In this document: piece after piece, positions 24,332 to 32,323 of the stretch
How the letters are laid out: each line of letters opens with the position of its first letter
How positions within the stretch are numbered: the stretch's first letter is position 1
From: Gemmatimonadota bacterium
GTDB taxonomy: Bacteria; Gemmatimonadota; Gemmatimonadetes; Gemmatimonadales; Gemmatimonadaceae
Assembly: GCA_025359135.1 (NCBI GenBank)
Contig: JANYHJ010000211.1
Location: forward strand, 1 to 36,919
DNA: 36,919 nt
Direction: 5' to 3'
Made by a program: the position numbers and the translations under genes
Notes under the pieces: model-generated
Databases searched by the model: none
What the model was told of the DNA's origin: nothing
What the model saw: the letters and a program-made list of their open reading frames with translations, nothing else

Positions 24332-24495
24332 GTGCGGAAGCTACATGGCCGTCGTGGCTGACGCGAAGCTGCTGCACGTGACGCCCCGAGGCATCGACAG
24401 CTCGTCATCGACAGCGCAGCGTCGGCGGCTCGGCATCGGCTGTCTCAATGCCGCAGGTCCTTCGCTTCGCTTGGGTCCACCGCTAACGTCCACGC
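24332..24495. promoter_or_regulatory. Divergent intergenic region with a 10-bp direct repeat
   Basis: This region separates the ATP-grasp and threonine-dehydratase-like genes, which diverge. CATCGACAGC occurs twice, at 24392-24401 and 24406-24415, a 14-bp period. It is a possible regulator site, weakly supported. A repeat-family arm occupies 24453-24480. Confidence 0.35.
24453..24480. repeat. Solo, degenerate arm of the dispersed repeat (locus C)
   Basis: The first 19 bases, GCAGGTCCTTCGCTTCGCT, match the right arm at 4111-4129 exactly; the last nine diverge. No inverted partner is nearby. It ends 15 bases before the threonine-dehydratase-like start, so here it is upstream of a gene rather than at a 3' end. 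Confidence 0.75.
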
Positions 24496-25473
24496 ATGAG
24501 CGTCACCGCCCTCTCGCCCCTCCCCTCCCTCGGCGAGCTCGAACACGCGAGCGAGATCGTCCACGCATTGCTCCCGCCCACGCCGCAGCAACGCTGGCCG
24601 TTGCTCGACGCGCGGGTCGGCACCGAGGTCTGGGTCAAGCACGAGAACCACACGCCGGTCGGCGCCTTCAAGCTGCGCGGCGGACTGGTCTTCTTCCACG
24701 AACTCGTCGCGAGCGGACAGCGGCCACTCGGCGTGGTGACAGCCACGCGCGGCAATCACGGCCAGTCGATCGGACTCGCGGCTGGGCGGCACGGCATCAA
24801 GGCGCTCGTGGTCGTCCCGCATGGCAACAGCACCGAGAAGAACGCCGCCATGCGCGCACTCGGCGTGGAGCTGCTCGAGATCGGCGACGACTTCCAGGCG
24901 TCGGTCGAAGCCGCCGACCAGCTCGCGCGCGAACGCGGCTGGTACCGCATCCCGTCCTTCCATCCGTGGCTCGTGCAGGGCGTGGGCACCTACGCCCTCG
25001 AGTTCTTCCGTGGCGCGCCCACGCTCGATACGGTCTACGTGCCGATCGGGCTGGGCTCGGGCATCTGCGGCATGATCGCGGCCCGCGATGCGCTCGGCTT
25101 GGACACGAAGATCGTGGGCGTCGTGTCGGCACACGCGCCGGCGTACGCGCGCTCGCTCGCGGCCGGCGCCCCCGAGTCGCACGCGGTGAGCACCGTGCTC
25201 GCCGACGGCATGGCGTGCCGCACGCCGGTGCCGATGGCGCTCGACGCCATGCGTGGCAAGCTCGCGCGCGTGCTCGAGGTGAACGATGCGCAGGTGGCGG
25301 ATGCCATGCGCGCCCTCTTCCACGACACGCACAATGTGGCCGAGGGTGCGGCAGCGGCGCCGCTCGCCGCCCTCATGACAGAAGCACCGGCCATGAAGGG
25401 CAGGCGCGTGGGCTTCGTCTTCTCCGGTGGCAACGTCGACGCGGACGTGTTCGCGCGCGTGCTGTCGTCCTGA
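24496..25473 (+). CDS. PLP-dependent threonine/serine dehydratase-like enzyme
   Basis: 325 residues of fold-type II. ENHTPVGAFKLRGG (50-63) carries Schiff-base Lys59; TATRGNHGQSIG (82-93) is the substrate loop; PIGLGSGICG is the phosphate-binding glycine loop; FSGGNVD closes the domain. The enzyme probably deaminates threonine or serine to a keto acid. There is no C-terminal ACT domain, so it is of the short, catabolic or unregulated type rather than full biosynthetic IlvA; serine racemase is another possibility. Its last codons and TGA stop (25471-25473) lie inside a copy of the dispersed repeat (25464-25490). Confidence 0.9.
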   Translation: MSVTALSPLPSLGELEHASEIVHALLPPTPQQRWPLLDARVGTEVWVKHENHTPVGAFKLRGGLVFFHELVASGQRPLGVVTATRGNHGQSIGLAAGRHGIKALVVVPHGNSTEKNAAMRALGVELLEIGDDFQASVEAADQLARERGWYRIPSFHPWLVQGVGTYALEFFRGAPTLDTVYVPIGLGSGICGMIAARDALGLDTKIVGVVSAHAPAYARSLAAGAPESHAVSTVLADGMACRTPVPMALDAMRGKLARVLEVNDAQVADAMRALFHDTHNVAEGAAAAPLAALMTEAPAMKGRRVGFVFSGGNVDADVFARVLSS

Positions 25474-25530
25474 GCAGAGCGAAGGGTCCCGCGGCGCACG
25501 CCAGCTGCCGGCCCTTCGCCCGCTCACGAC
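25464..25530. repeat. Inverted-repeat pair, locus D of the dispersed family
   Basis: A left arm at 25464-25490 (GTCGTCCTGAGCAGAGCGAAG...) and an inverted right arm at 25507-25530 are separated by 16 bases. Both are diverged from the consensus. The left arm supplies the last codons and stop of the threonine-dehydratase-like gene, and the right arm ends 3 bases before the opposite-strand mscL stop. It therefore sits between two convergent genes, where a bidirectional terminator would be expected. Confidence 0.78.
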
Positions 25531-25533
25531 GCG

Positions 25534-25833
25534 CTAGATCTTCGCGACCTTCTCCTGCTTGAGCAAAGTCTTCGCGATCACGAAGACGAGCGCCGCGACG
25601 ATCACGAAGTCGATGACCGCGCCGAGGAAGGGCCCGAGGAGGAACTTGATCGGCCCGACATCCATGGTGGCCGTCTTCCACGCGCCGCCGGGAATCATCG
25701 TCCCGACGATCGGCATCAGCACGCCATCCACGAACGTGGTGACCATCGCGTTGGCCTTGCCACCGATCACGACGGCGATGGCGAGTCCGACGACACCGTA
25801 CTGCTTGAGGAACTCGATGAATTCCTTGATCAC
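25534..25833 (-). CDS. mscL: Large-conductance mechanosensitive channel, short form
   Basis: 99 residues from GTG 25833, fixed by AGGAGG (25838-25843) four bases upstream. IKEFIEFLKQYGVVGLAIAVVIGG (2-25) is the N-terminal helix and first membrane helix of MscL, with the usual small-residue face; MVTTFVDGVLMPIVG (30-44) follows; the second membrane helix is FLGAVIDFVIVAALVFVIAKTL (69-90). MscL opens under high membrane tension and saves cells from osmotic downshock. Typical MscL is 130-150 residues; this one stops soon after helix 2 (KQEKVAKI) and so lacks the cytoplasmic helix bundle. Confidence 0.92.
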   Translation of the reverse strand: MIKEFIEFLKQYGVVGLAIAVVIGGKANAMVTTFVDGVLMPIVGTMIPGGAWKTATMDVGPIKFLLGPFLGAVIDFVIVAALVFVIAKTLLKQEKVAKI

Positions 25834-25837
25834 GCTG

Positions 25838-25843
25838 CCTCCT
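25838..25843 (-). promoter_or_regulatory. Ribosome binding site that fixes the mscL start
   Basis: A perfect AGGAGG on the minus strand lies four bases before the GTG at 25833. It rules out the longer open frame starting at 25932, whose added residues do not resemble MscL. Confidence 0.9.
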
Positions 25844-25963
25844 GGTGAGAGCACGCGACCGTGCATCATGCCGTCGTCGCGTGCGGGAAGTGTTGAACGT
25901 CGCGCAGGGTGCCGCAACCCCCGCGTCGTCACGCACCTGCAAACAACAGGAGCGACGACAACG

Positions 25964-28426
25964 TCACCACGCCGGCGTCTCGCCGCTCGCGCCCTGCCAG
26001 TGCGGCGCCCACGCCAGCGACACCGTGTGCACGGTGATGTCCGTTCCCTTGGGCTTGACCGGAATCTCCGTCAGCTCCGCCGTCTCGGCGTCGAAGTCGG
26101 CGCCCAGCTCCTTCGCCTTCGCCTCGATCTCCGCCTGGATGTCGGCGAGCTGCTGCTGCAACGCGGCCACGGTCTCGTTCGCACGTCCGACATCGCCTGA
26201 CTCCTTCGCGACGCGCGTCGCACTGCGTGCGGCCGTGCTGATCCGCCCGATGTTGCTCACCGACATCGCCCGCCGCCCGAGCACCGCGCCGAGAATCGCG
26301 CTGCCTACGCTCACCGCCGCTTGCAGCTTGCTGGCGGATGCATCGGCCTGCTCCTTCTCGACGCGCGCGGACGCCAGGCGGATCCGCTCCTCGAGCGCGG
26401 TCACCTTGGTCGCGTACTTGTCGCGCAGCTTTTGGACCCCGCCATCACGCCCCTCGCGCGCGATCACCTGCAACCGCGCACGGAAGTCGCGCTCGCTCTC
26501 GCCGGGCTTCGAGACCTCCTTGGGCGCCTTGCTCGCGTAGAGCGTGATCGCCTGGCTCGACTTCACGTAGGCCGTGAAGCTCTTCGTCCACTTGTCGTAG
26601 CTCTTCGCGTCGCCCGCCGCCTTGGTCACCGGCGCGAAAGTCGCACCGTCGGCGGGCGTGGTCTCGAGGGATGACGCCTCGAGCTCGAGGTCGTCGCCCG
26701 AAGACCAATCCACCGGCACCGCGCCGTCGGCAATCGGCGAGAGCCGCACGAGGTGCTGCGTTTCATTGATGTTGTACTTGGTGCTCGTGAGTGCAATGTC
26801 GGCCGCGCCCGCCGCGAACGGCTTGTACATGAGCGTCGCGCCCGCCTCGCCGCGCTTGGCGAGTGGCAGGAAGAGCTGTGGCACCGCCGGCGCCAGTACG
26901 GGGCGCGCTCCCGCCGCCGCTGACGATGCGGCCGCGCTCACCGGTGAACTCGCAGCCGCACCGTCGGTCGCACCAACGGCTGCTGCGCGCGCTGCACCCT
27001 TGGGCGACGCCATCGCCGGACGCTTGCCGTCCATCACCGCCTTGATCTGCTCGCGCGTCATGGGTCCCGCGAGATACGAGAGCGTCCAGCGCGTGCTGAA
27101 GAGCTGCGCCTTCGTCTCCTTCACGCTGTGCAGGATGAAGGTGCGCTTGGGCAATGACGCGATCGTCTGCTCCATCTTGCCGCGATCGAAGTCCCCGCTT
27201 GCTTGCGCGCCCTCCAGCCCGTCCATCAACCGCTTCTTGTCGCGCTCCGTCTGCAGGCGGCCGATGAACCAGGTGCCCGCATTCGAGAGTCCCTTGTAGT
27301 CGAGATCCACCGGGTTCTGCGTGACCAGCACCACGCCAAGGCCGAAGGCGCGGGCCTGCTTGAGCAGCGTCAGCAGCAGCACCTTGCTCGGCGGCGACGC
27401 CGTCGGCGGCATGAACCCGAACAGTTCGTCGATGTAAAGCATCGCGCGCAGCGTGCCCGTGCCCGGCTGCGTGCGCATCCAGCCGATGATCTCGGCCAGC
27501 AGCATCGACATGAAGAACATCCGCTCCGCGTCGGACAGGTGCGCAATCGATACGACCGACACGCGCGGCTTCCCCGCATCGGTGTGGAAGAGCGCGCCCG
27601 CGTCGAGCGGCACCCCCTGCGTCCACGCCTGGAATGCGCTCGAGGCCAGCAGTCCGTTCAACTTCATCGCCAGTGCGAATCGTTCCTTCGGTGGGAAGAA
27701 CGAGTCGACGTCCATGACGCCGACCTGCGTCATCGGTGGCTGCTGGATGCCGGCCACGAGCGCGCTCAGGTCGAGATCCTTGCCCGCCTTCCATGCGGTC
27801 TCGAGAATCGCGCCGAGCAGGATGTGCTCGCGCGACTGCATCGGGTCACCGTCCACGCCCACGAGCGTCAGCACGCCGGTGGCCGTCGCCTGCACGCGCT
27901 CGCGCCACGCATCGGCATCGTCGGCGAGCGCCTTGGGCGGCGCTCCGAATGAGCGCAGCACGCTGATCGGAATGCCGGCGCTGCTCCCCGGCGTGTAGAT
28001 CGCGAACTCCGCCGCATCCTTGAGGCGCTGCACCCGCGCGCCGTCCTGTCCCGAGTCGGCGAGCCCCTGCTTCCAGCTCGCGGACTGCTTGGCCGCGAAG
28101 GCATCGGCGTCCAGCCCCTGCTCCTCTGCCGCGTGCGCATCGACCCACGGACGGAAGTCGGACGCAGCAAGCGAGGGGAAGGTGAGCAGCAGGTTGCCCA
28201 GGTCTCCCTTCGGATCCACGGCGATGACGGGGATCTTGTCGATCGCCGCTTCCTCGATGAGGCCGATGCCAAGACCCGTCTTGCCGCTGCCTGTCATCCC
28301 GACGATGACGGCGTGCGTGGTCAGGTCTTTGGCGTCGACGAGGCAGAGCGGCTCGGCCGGCTTGAACGACGCGTCGTCCACGTCGCGACCGAGGTAGAAC
28401 GAGCCGAGGCGTTCGAAGTCCTGCAT
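25964..28426 (-). CDS. HerA-like ATPase with Ala-rich linker and coiled-coil tail
   Basis: 820 residues from ATG 28426; the upstream extension lacks similarity and no good ribosome site is seen. Walker A VGMTGSGKTG (42-51), IAVDPKGDLGNLL (68-80), Walker B AMLYIDELFGF (328-338) and VLVTQNPVDLD (367-377) place the first ~460 residues in the HerA/FtsK-like helicase-pump group. A low-complexity Ala/Ser/Pro stretch (475-512) follows, then a mixed domain (520-650) and long helices (660-770, EERIRLASARVEKEQADA and VAALQQQLADIQAEIEAKAK) likely to form coiled coil. HerA enzymes pair with the NurA nuclease in archaea; no nuclease gene is adjacent. The role is unknown: DNA processing, defence or secretion are all open. 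Confidence 0.83.
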   Translation of the reverse strand: MQDFERLGSFYLGRDVDDASFKPAEPLCLVDAKDLTTHAVIVGMTGSGKTGLGIGLIEEAAIDKIPVIAVDPKGDLGNLLLTFPSLAASDFRPWVDAHAAEEQGLDADAFAAKQSASWKQGLADSGQDGARVQRLKDAAEFAIYTPGSSAGIPISVLRSFGAPPKALADDADAWRERVQATATGVLTLVGVDGDPMQSREHILLGAILETAWKAGKDLDLSALVAGIQQPPMTQVGVMDVDSFFPPKERFALAMKLNGLLASSAFQAWTQGVPLDAGALFHTDAGKPRVSVVSIAHLSDAERMFFMSMLLAEIIGWMRTQPGTGTLRAMLYIDELFGFMPPTASPPSKVLLLTLLKQARAFGLGVVLVTQNPVDLDYKGLSNAGTWFIGRLQTERDKKRLMDGLEGAQASGDFDRGKMEQTIASLPKRTFILHSVKETKAQLFSTRWTLSYLAGPMTREQIKAVMDGKRPAMASPKGAARAAAVGATDGAAASSPVSAAASSAAAGARPVLAPAVPQLFLPLAKRGEAGATLMYKPFAAGAADIALTSTKYNINETQHLVRLSPIADGAVPVDWSSGDDLELEASSLETTPADGATFAPVTKAAGDAKSYDKWTKSFTAYVKSSQAITLYASKAPKEVSKPGESERDFRARLQVIAREGRDGGVQKLRDKYATKVTALEERIRLASARVEKEQADASASKLQAAVSVGSAILGAVLGRRAMSVSNIGRISTAARSATRVAKESGDVGRANETVAALQQQLADIQAEIEAKAKELGADFDAETAELTEIPVKPKGTDITVHTVSLAWAPHWQGASGETPAW

Positions 28427-28481
28427 GGCGATGTGTCGGGGCGGTGGGGGAGACGGCACCCCGAGCGGCCCGTGGGCGGAG

Positions 28482-28991
28482 TTACTCCGCGATCGGACCG
28501 GTCTGGGCGCGACGGAGCAGCGCGATCTGCCCGCCATGATAAGCATGGTGCTGTGCGAGCCCATGCACCAGCACGCGGTGCTTCACCCCCGTGGCCACAC
28601 CGCCACCCTTGCCCTGGATCGGCGGCGCGTCGAGCTCCGCAGGATCGAGGCGCGAGATCGTGGCGATGACCGCTTCATGCGCCGAGATGAGCCGCGCCTG
28701 TGCCGCTTCCCACTGCGACTCTGACGGCGCGTATGGTGCGTCGGGCCAGTCGCCGTCCGCGGGCTCCGCCGGCACGCCACCCTGCAGGCGGTGCGTGGCC
28801 TCGCGCGTCCATGCGGTGATGTGCAGGACGAGCTCCCAGATCGAGTGCGCGCCGGCAATCGGCTGCGCGTGCGCGTCGGTTGCGCTCGTCCCCTCGAGAA
28901 TCTTCACGAGCGCGTTGCCGTACCACGGCGTGCCGCGCATCGCATGCTCGAGCTCCGCAGCCAGGCGGCGCAGCTCGCGCGCGTCGCTCAC
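28482..28991 (-). CDS. DinB-fold family protein
   Basis: 169 residues from GTG 28991, which overlaps the lipoprotein stop by four bases (GTGA). GAHSIWELVLHITAWTREA holds the first metal His region and LVHGLAQHHAYHGGQIALLRRA the HxxxH pair typical of DinB four-helix proteins. These bind a divalent metal; known members transfer thiol cofactors or hydrolyse small substrates, but most are uncharacterised. It is less similar to YfiT than the gene at 22927. It belongs to one transcript with the lipoprotein upstream. Confidence 0.87.
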   Translation of the reverse strand: MSDARELRRLAAELEHAMRGTPWYGNALVKILEGTSATDAHAQPIAGAHSIWELVLHITAWTREATHRLQGGVPAEPADGDWPDAPYAPSESQWEAAQARLISAHEAVIATISRLDPAELDAPPIQGKGGGVATGVKHRVLVHGLAQHHAYHGGQIALLRRAQTGPIAE

Positions 28992-29413
28992 TTCTTCGTG
29001 ACCTCGTACGGCTTGTTGGCCACCTGCGTGCCGTTGGCCGTGAGCACGACGGCGTACTTGCCCACCGTCCACCCCTTGGCATTCACGACGTGAAATTCCG
29101 TGGCGGCGGGTCCGGACGGCGCGACCACCTGCGTGTACTCGGCGAGGGTTGCGCCCTTGGCGTCCTTCCAGCTCGCCACCATCGTGACGCGCTGCGAGAC
29201 GCCAATCGAGTTCACGACGGCGAAGACGGTGTCCTTCGGCGTGAACGCGGCCGCGGGCTTGACGACGCGCTTGTTGGCGCCGACGGACTTGCCGAGGTCC
29301 ACGGACTGGACCCGGAATCCGATCGTCGGCTTCGGCGGCGGCGTCTCTTCCTTGCCGCAAGCGGCAAGGGCGACGGCAGCGAGAACGAGCAGGGGCGAAA
29401 GGCGGGGGGCCAT
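28988..29413 (-). CDS. Small lipoprotein, unknown function
   Basis: 141 residues. The N-terminus MAPRLSPLLVLAAVALAAC is a lipoprotein signal with lipobox LAAC and Cys19. The mature protein looks all-beta, with VFAVVNSIGVSQRVTMVASW and KGWTVGKYAVVLTANGTQV suggesting an immunoglobulin-like sandwich. GGAG lies five bases before the ATG. I do not recognise a named family. It is coupled to the DinB gene. Confidence 0.78.
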   Translation of the reverse strand: MAPRLSPLLVLAAVALAACGKEETPPPKPTIGFRVQSVDLGKSVGANKRVVKPAAAFTPKDTVFAVVNSIGVSQRVTMVASWKDAKGATLAEYTQVVAPSGPAATEFHVVNAKGWTVGKYAVVLTANGTQVANKPYEVTKK

Positions 29414-29490
29414 AGGGGCTCCAGCGGGTCGGGGACGGAGGGACTCGATAGGGGGGACGCCCCGGCGACCCGGAAGGTCACGTCCGCCCC

Positions 29491-29508
29491 GCGCACCGGC
29501 TGGTGCGC
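29491..29508 (-). terminator. Hairpin just after the VOC gene
   Basis: Perfect 7-bp stem GCGCACC (29491-29497) and GGTGCGC (29502-29508) with a GGCT loop, 4 bases beyond the VOC stop on the minus strand. No T-tract follows, so it is only a candidate 3' structure. Confidence 0.35.
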
Positions 29509-29512
29509 CGCC

Positions 29513-29902
29513 TCACACCGCGAGCTTCTCCTGCATGAGGGCGAGGAGGTTGGCGTCCGGGTCCTTGAAGAAGGTCATCCAGAGTTCGCTCCCGCCGGCG
29601 CGGTGGACGACGTGCGGTTCGTCCTCGAACGCGATGGCCGCGCCCTTCATGCGCGCGTGCGCGCCCTCGATGTCGCCCACGGTCAGGTAGAGGATCGATC
29701 CGGGATGGTCGAACTCCGGCTTCTCGGGGAGCGAGAGCATGAGCCGCGTGGCGCCGAGGGAGAAGAAGGCGAGCCCGGGAAACTGGAAGAGGAACGGCAG
29801 GCCGATGCCATCGCGGTAGAAGGCGACGGACCGGTCGATGTCATGCACGACGAGGGCGACCTGGCCGAGGGCGTGCGGGACGGTGGCGGGCGCGGCGGGC
29901 AT
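29513..29902 (-). CDS. VOC (glyoxalase/bleomycin-resistance fold) family protein
   Basis: 129 residues. GQVALVVHDIDRSVAFYRDGIGLPFLF (13-39) and DEPHVVHRAGGSELWMTFFKDPDANLLALMQE near the end, each under the usual fold pattern, show the paired beta-alpha-beta-beta-beta modules of the VOC superfamily, with candidate metal ligands in the first strand (Gln14) and the end (Glu). Members isomerise, cleave or bind small molecules; some give antibiotic resistance. GGAG lies seven bases before the ATG. It diverges from a MarR regulator across an operator, so it is probably controlled by it. Confidence 0.9.
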   Translation of the reverse strand: MPAAPATVPHALGQVALVVHDIDRSVAFYRDGIGLPFLFQFPGLAFFSLGATRLMLSLPEKPEFDHPGSILYLTVGDIEGAHARMKGAAIAFEDEPHVVHRAGGSELWMTFFKDPDANLLALMQEKLAV

Positions 29903-29930
29903 GTCGACTCTCCGGTTGCGGAAGCGGAAT

Positions 29931-29955
29931 AATTAGTTAGCTTGGCTAACAAACT
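29931..29955. promoter_or_regulatory. Palindromic operator between the VOC and MarR genes
   Basis: GTTAGC-TTG-GCTAAC (29936-29950) is a perfect inverted repeat within an AT-rich patch (29930-29958) in very GC-rich DNA. It lies 7 bases upstream of the MarR ATG and 33 bases upstream of the VOC ATG. Position and symmetry are those of an autoregulatory MarR-family operator controlling both genes. Confidence 0.72.
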
Positions 29956-29957
29956 AT

Positions 29958-30431
29958 ATGCCACGGCCCTCCCGTCAAGCCGATGCCGAGCGCATCGCCG
30001 ACCGCCTCCATTCGGCGGCCATCCACCTGCTGCGCCGCCTCCGCACCGAGGACGACGCCTCCGGCCTCTCCGCGCCGCGCCTCTCCGCGCTCTCGGTGAT
30101 CGTCTTCGCCGGACCCCTCACGCTCGGCGAGCTCGCCCGCCGCGAACAGGTCCAGCCGCCCACCATCACGCGCGTCGCGCGCGACCTCGAGGCGCTCCGC
30201 CTCGTGCGCCTCGAGGCGCACCCCGGCGATGCGCGCGTCAAGCGCGTGGTGGCCACGACCAAGGGCACGCGGCTGCTCCACGATGGCCGGCGCCGGCGCG
30301 TCGCGGCCCTCGCCGCCGCCGTCGCCGCGCTCCCCACGGGCGAACGGCGGAAGCTGGCCGATGCACTCGGCGTGCTCGAGCAGGTCGCGCGACCCGATGC
30401 CCTCCCTGCGAAGTCCGAGAGGCGCGGTTAA
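29958..30431 (+). CDS. MarR-family transcriptional regulator
   Basis: 157 residues. A winged helix-turn-helix is visible: LSALSVIVFAGPLTLGELARRE, then the recognition helix QPPTITRVARDLEALRLV and the wing HPGDARVKRVVATTKGTRLL. MarR proteins are dimers that bind palindromes and release on binding small ligands. The ATG directly follows a palindrome and has no Shine-Dalgarno, suggesting a leaderless or operator-overlapping transcript. Likely targets are itself, the divergent VOC gene, and possibly the exported protein gene 8 bases downstream. Confidence 0.92.
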   Translation: MPRPSRQADAERIADRLHSAAIHLLRRLRTEDDASGLSAPRLSALSVIVFAGPLTLGELARREQVQPPTITRVARDLEALRLVRLEAHPGDARVKRVVATTKGTRLLHDGRRRRVAALAAAVAALPTGERRKLADALGVLEQVARPDALPAKSERRG

Positions 30432-30439
30432 CCTCCGGC

Positions 30440-31297
30440 ATGACTCGACATCCGCTTGCCATGGCCGCGCTGCTCGCGAGCCTCGCCACAGCGCCCGCCG
30501 GCGCGCAGGGCTGGAGCACCTCCCCGCTCCGCGCCCCGACGCCGACACCCAAGGACGGCCTGCCGAACGATCGGGGCGCGTTCAACCAGTGGCTGCGCGC
30601 ACACCGGGACACGTTGTCGGTCGACCAGGCGCGCGTCGCGCGCGAGCGGCTCTTCGTCTATGTATCGGCCGAAGCGAAGGTGCGCGGCGGCACGCTGCCG
30701 GCGCCCGGCGACACGGGCGCGATCGGCCCGTTCGTGCTCGCGGCGGGACTCGGTGATCCCGGCGCGCTGCTCATCATGTCGCAGTGGACCGGCGCGAAGC
30801 CGCCGTACGAGGTGGACCATCGCGGCGTGCAAGTGCGCTTCGAGTCACCGTACCTGACGGCGGGCTCGACCGACGGCCAGTGGCGCGTCTGCTACCCGTT
30901 CTTCTTCATGACGGAACCGGTCGGCCTCGATGCACCACCGGGCAAGGTGCCCGCGGAGACGGTGATTCTCTCGACACTCGTCGCGCCCGACAAGACGCCG
31001 GCCGGCGCGAGTGCGGCGCACGTCTTCATTGCCGCCGTGCAGCCCAAGGACTCGGCACGTTTCGTGAACGACGCGATCGCGAGCTTTTCGCTCCATGCGA
31101 TGGGCCCGACGGAGACGCCCGGTGCCTGGTATCGTGGTGATGACAAGGCGCCGATGCCGAGCGTCGCGGTCGTCAAGCGGTTGCCCAAGCGCGTGGTGTT
31201 GTTCGTGTACACGGGCGCGCGCGGCACGTTCGAGACCAACCGCACGCACTTCGAGACACTCGTCGCGCGGCTGGGCACGGGGCCCTGCGCGCCGTAG
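30440..31297 (+). CDS. Exported protein of unknown function
   Basis: 285 residues from ATG 30440, 8 bases after the MarR stop. A signal peptide (HPLAMAALLASLATAPAGAQ) ends near residue 23. The rest is soluble-looking with no family I recognise. Two cysteines, in WRVCYPFFF and at the penultimate GTGPCAP, could form a disulphide. Tight spacing suggests co-transcription with the regulator. Confidence 0.75.
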   Translation: MTRHPLAMAALLASLATAPAGAQGWSTSPLRAPTPTPKDGLPNDRGAFNQWLRAHRDTLSVDQARVARERLFVYVSAEAKVRGGTLPAPGDTGAIGPFVLAAGLGDPGALLIMSQWTGAKPPYEVDHRGVQVRFESPYLTAGSTDGQWRVCYPFFFMTEPVGLDAPPGKVPAETVILSTLVAPDKTPAGASAAHVFIAAVQPKDSARFVNDAIASFSLHAMGPTETPGAWYRGDDKAPMPSVAVVKRLPKRVVLFVYTGARGTFETNRTHFETLVARLGTGPCAP

Positions 31298-31345
31298 CGG
31301 GCGCAGCGCGTCGATGGCGCGCTCGCGGCACCTCCGGCGCGCGAC

Positions 31346-32323
31346 TCAGCCGATGGACGCGAGCACGCGGTCGTCCCACGTGAAGTCCGCCGCTGGACGG
31401 ACCTGTTGTTGGTACCACGCGAAGGTCTCGCGCAGGCCGGCGTCGAGCGGCGTCAGCTCGAGCCCCAGCTCGGCGCGCACCCGGTCGGCGCTCGCCGTGA
31501 TCGGTGGCACGTCGAGGTAGGCGCCGAAGTAGTACGGCGGTTGCATGAGGCCGCCGCCAAGTTGCAGCAACCGCTCGCGCGGGACGTGCACCAGCGTGGC
31601 ACGCCGGCCGGCCGCGCGCGCCAGCAGCTCGATGAAGTCGAGCTGCGTGATCGGGGGAAAATTGGCCAGATTGTACGCGCGACCCACGGCCGCGTCCATT
31701 TCCGAGGCACGAATGGCCGCGCGCGCCACGTCTGCAGCGTGCACGAACTGCATCGTCGCCATGCCGTCACCGGGCACGAGCACCGGCCGGCCCGCGATGA
31801 GGCGGTCCCAGAAGAACGACTCGCGCTCGAACGCGTTGTGCGGGCCGTAGATGAAGGCCGGCCGCAGCGTGCTGACGCCGAGCCCCTGCGTTCGGCTGAG
31901 CGCGAAGAGCGCGCGTTCGCTCTCCGCCTTGAGTGCGCCGTACGCATTGGGAAAGTCGGCCGGCACCAGCGCGTCGTCCTCGCCGTGCGGGCCGCCGGAG
32001 GGGTAGACCGCGACGCTCGACGTGAACACGTAGCGGTGCAATCCGGCCGCGGTGGCCAGCGCCGCAGCGCACACCTGCTCGGGGGTCGTGCCGCGCGCCC
32101 AGTCGAAGACGTTGTCGTACACGACGTCGAAGCGCGATCCGTCGAGCGCGGCGCGTACAGCCGCAGCGTCGTTGCGATCGCACCTGATCTCGCCCACGCG
32201 CGTGCCGTACGGCGTGCCGGCGCCACGATGCATGATGACCACGTCGTCGCCGCGCGCGAGCAGTTGCTCCACGAGCGCCCGGCCGATGAACAGCGTCCCA
32301 CCGATCACGAGTGTGCGCGCCAT
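31346..32323 (-). CDS. NAD-dependent epimerase/dehydratase (extended SDR)
   Basis: 325 residues from ATG 32323. LVIGGTLFIGRALVEQLL (5-22) is the Rossmann GxxxxxG nucleotide site; YVFTSSVAVYPSGG carries the catalytic Ser/Thr; NAYGALKAESER is the YxxxK motif. RPAFIYGPHNAFERESFFWDR and MQFVHAADVARA are typical extended-SDR segments. The GGTLFIG start resembles the atypical group that includes RNA-binding plant CSP41 and isoflavone-type reductases. It probably acts on a nucleotide sugar or similar small molecule; the substrate is not known. Confidence 0.88.
   Translation of the reverse strand: MARTLVIGGTLFIGRALVEQLLARGDDVVIMHRGAGTPYGTRVGEIRCDRNDAAAVRAALDGSRFDVVYDNVFDWARGTTPEQVCAAALATAAGLHRYVFTSSVAVYPSGGPHGEDDALVPADFPNAYGALKAESERALFALSRTQGLGVSTLRPAFIYGPHNAFERESFFWDRLIAGRPVLVPGDGMATMQFVHAADVARAAIRASEMDAAVGRAYNLANFPPITQLDFIELLARAAGRRATLVHVPRERLLQLGGGLMQPPYYFGAYLDVPPITASADRVRAELGLELTPLDAGLRETFAWYQQQVRPAADFTWDDRVLASIG

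Noticed and set aside
25964-28426. HerA-like ATPase as part of a known HerA-based defence pair
   Set aside because: No nuclease, SIR2, DUF4297 or similar effector lies next to it; neighbours are mscL and a DinB gene.
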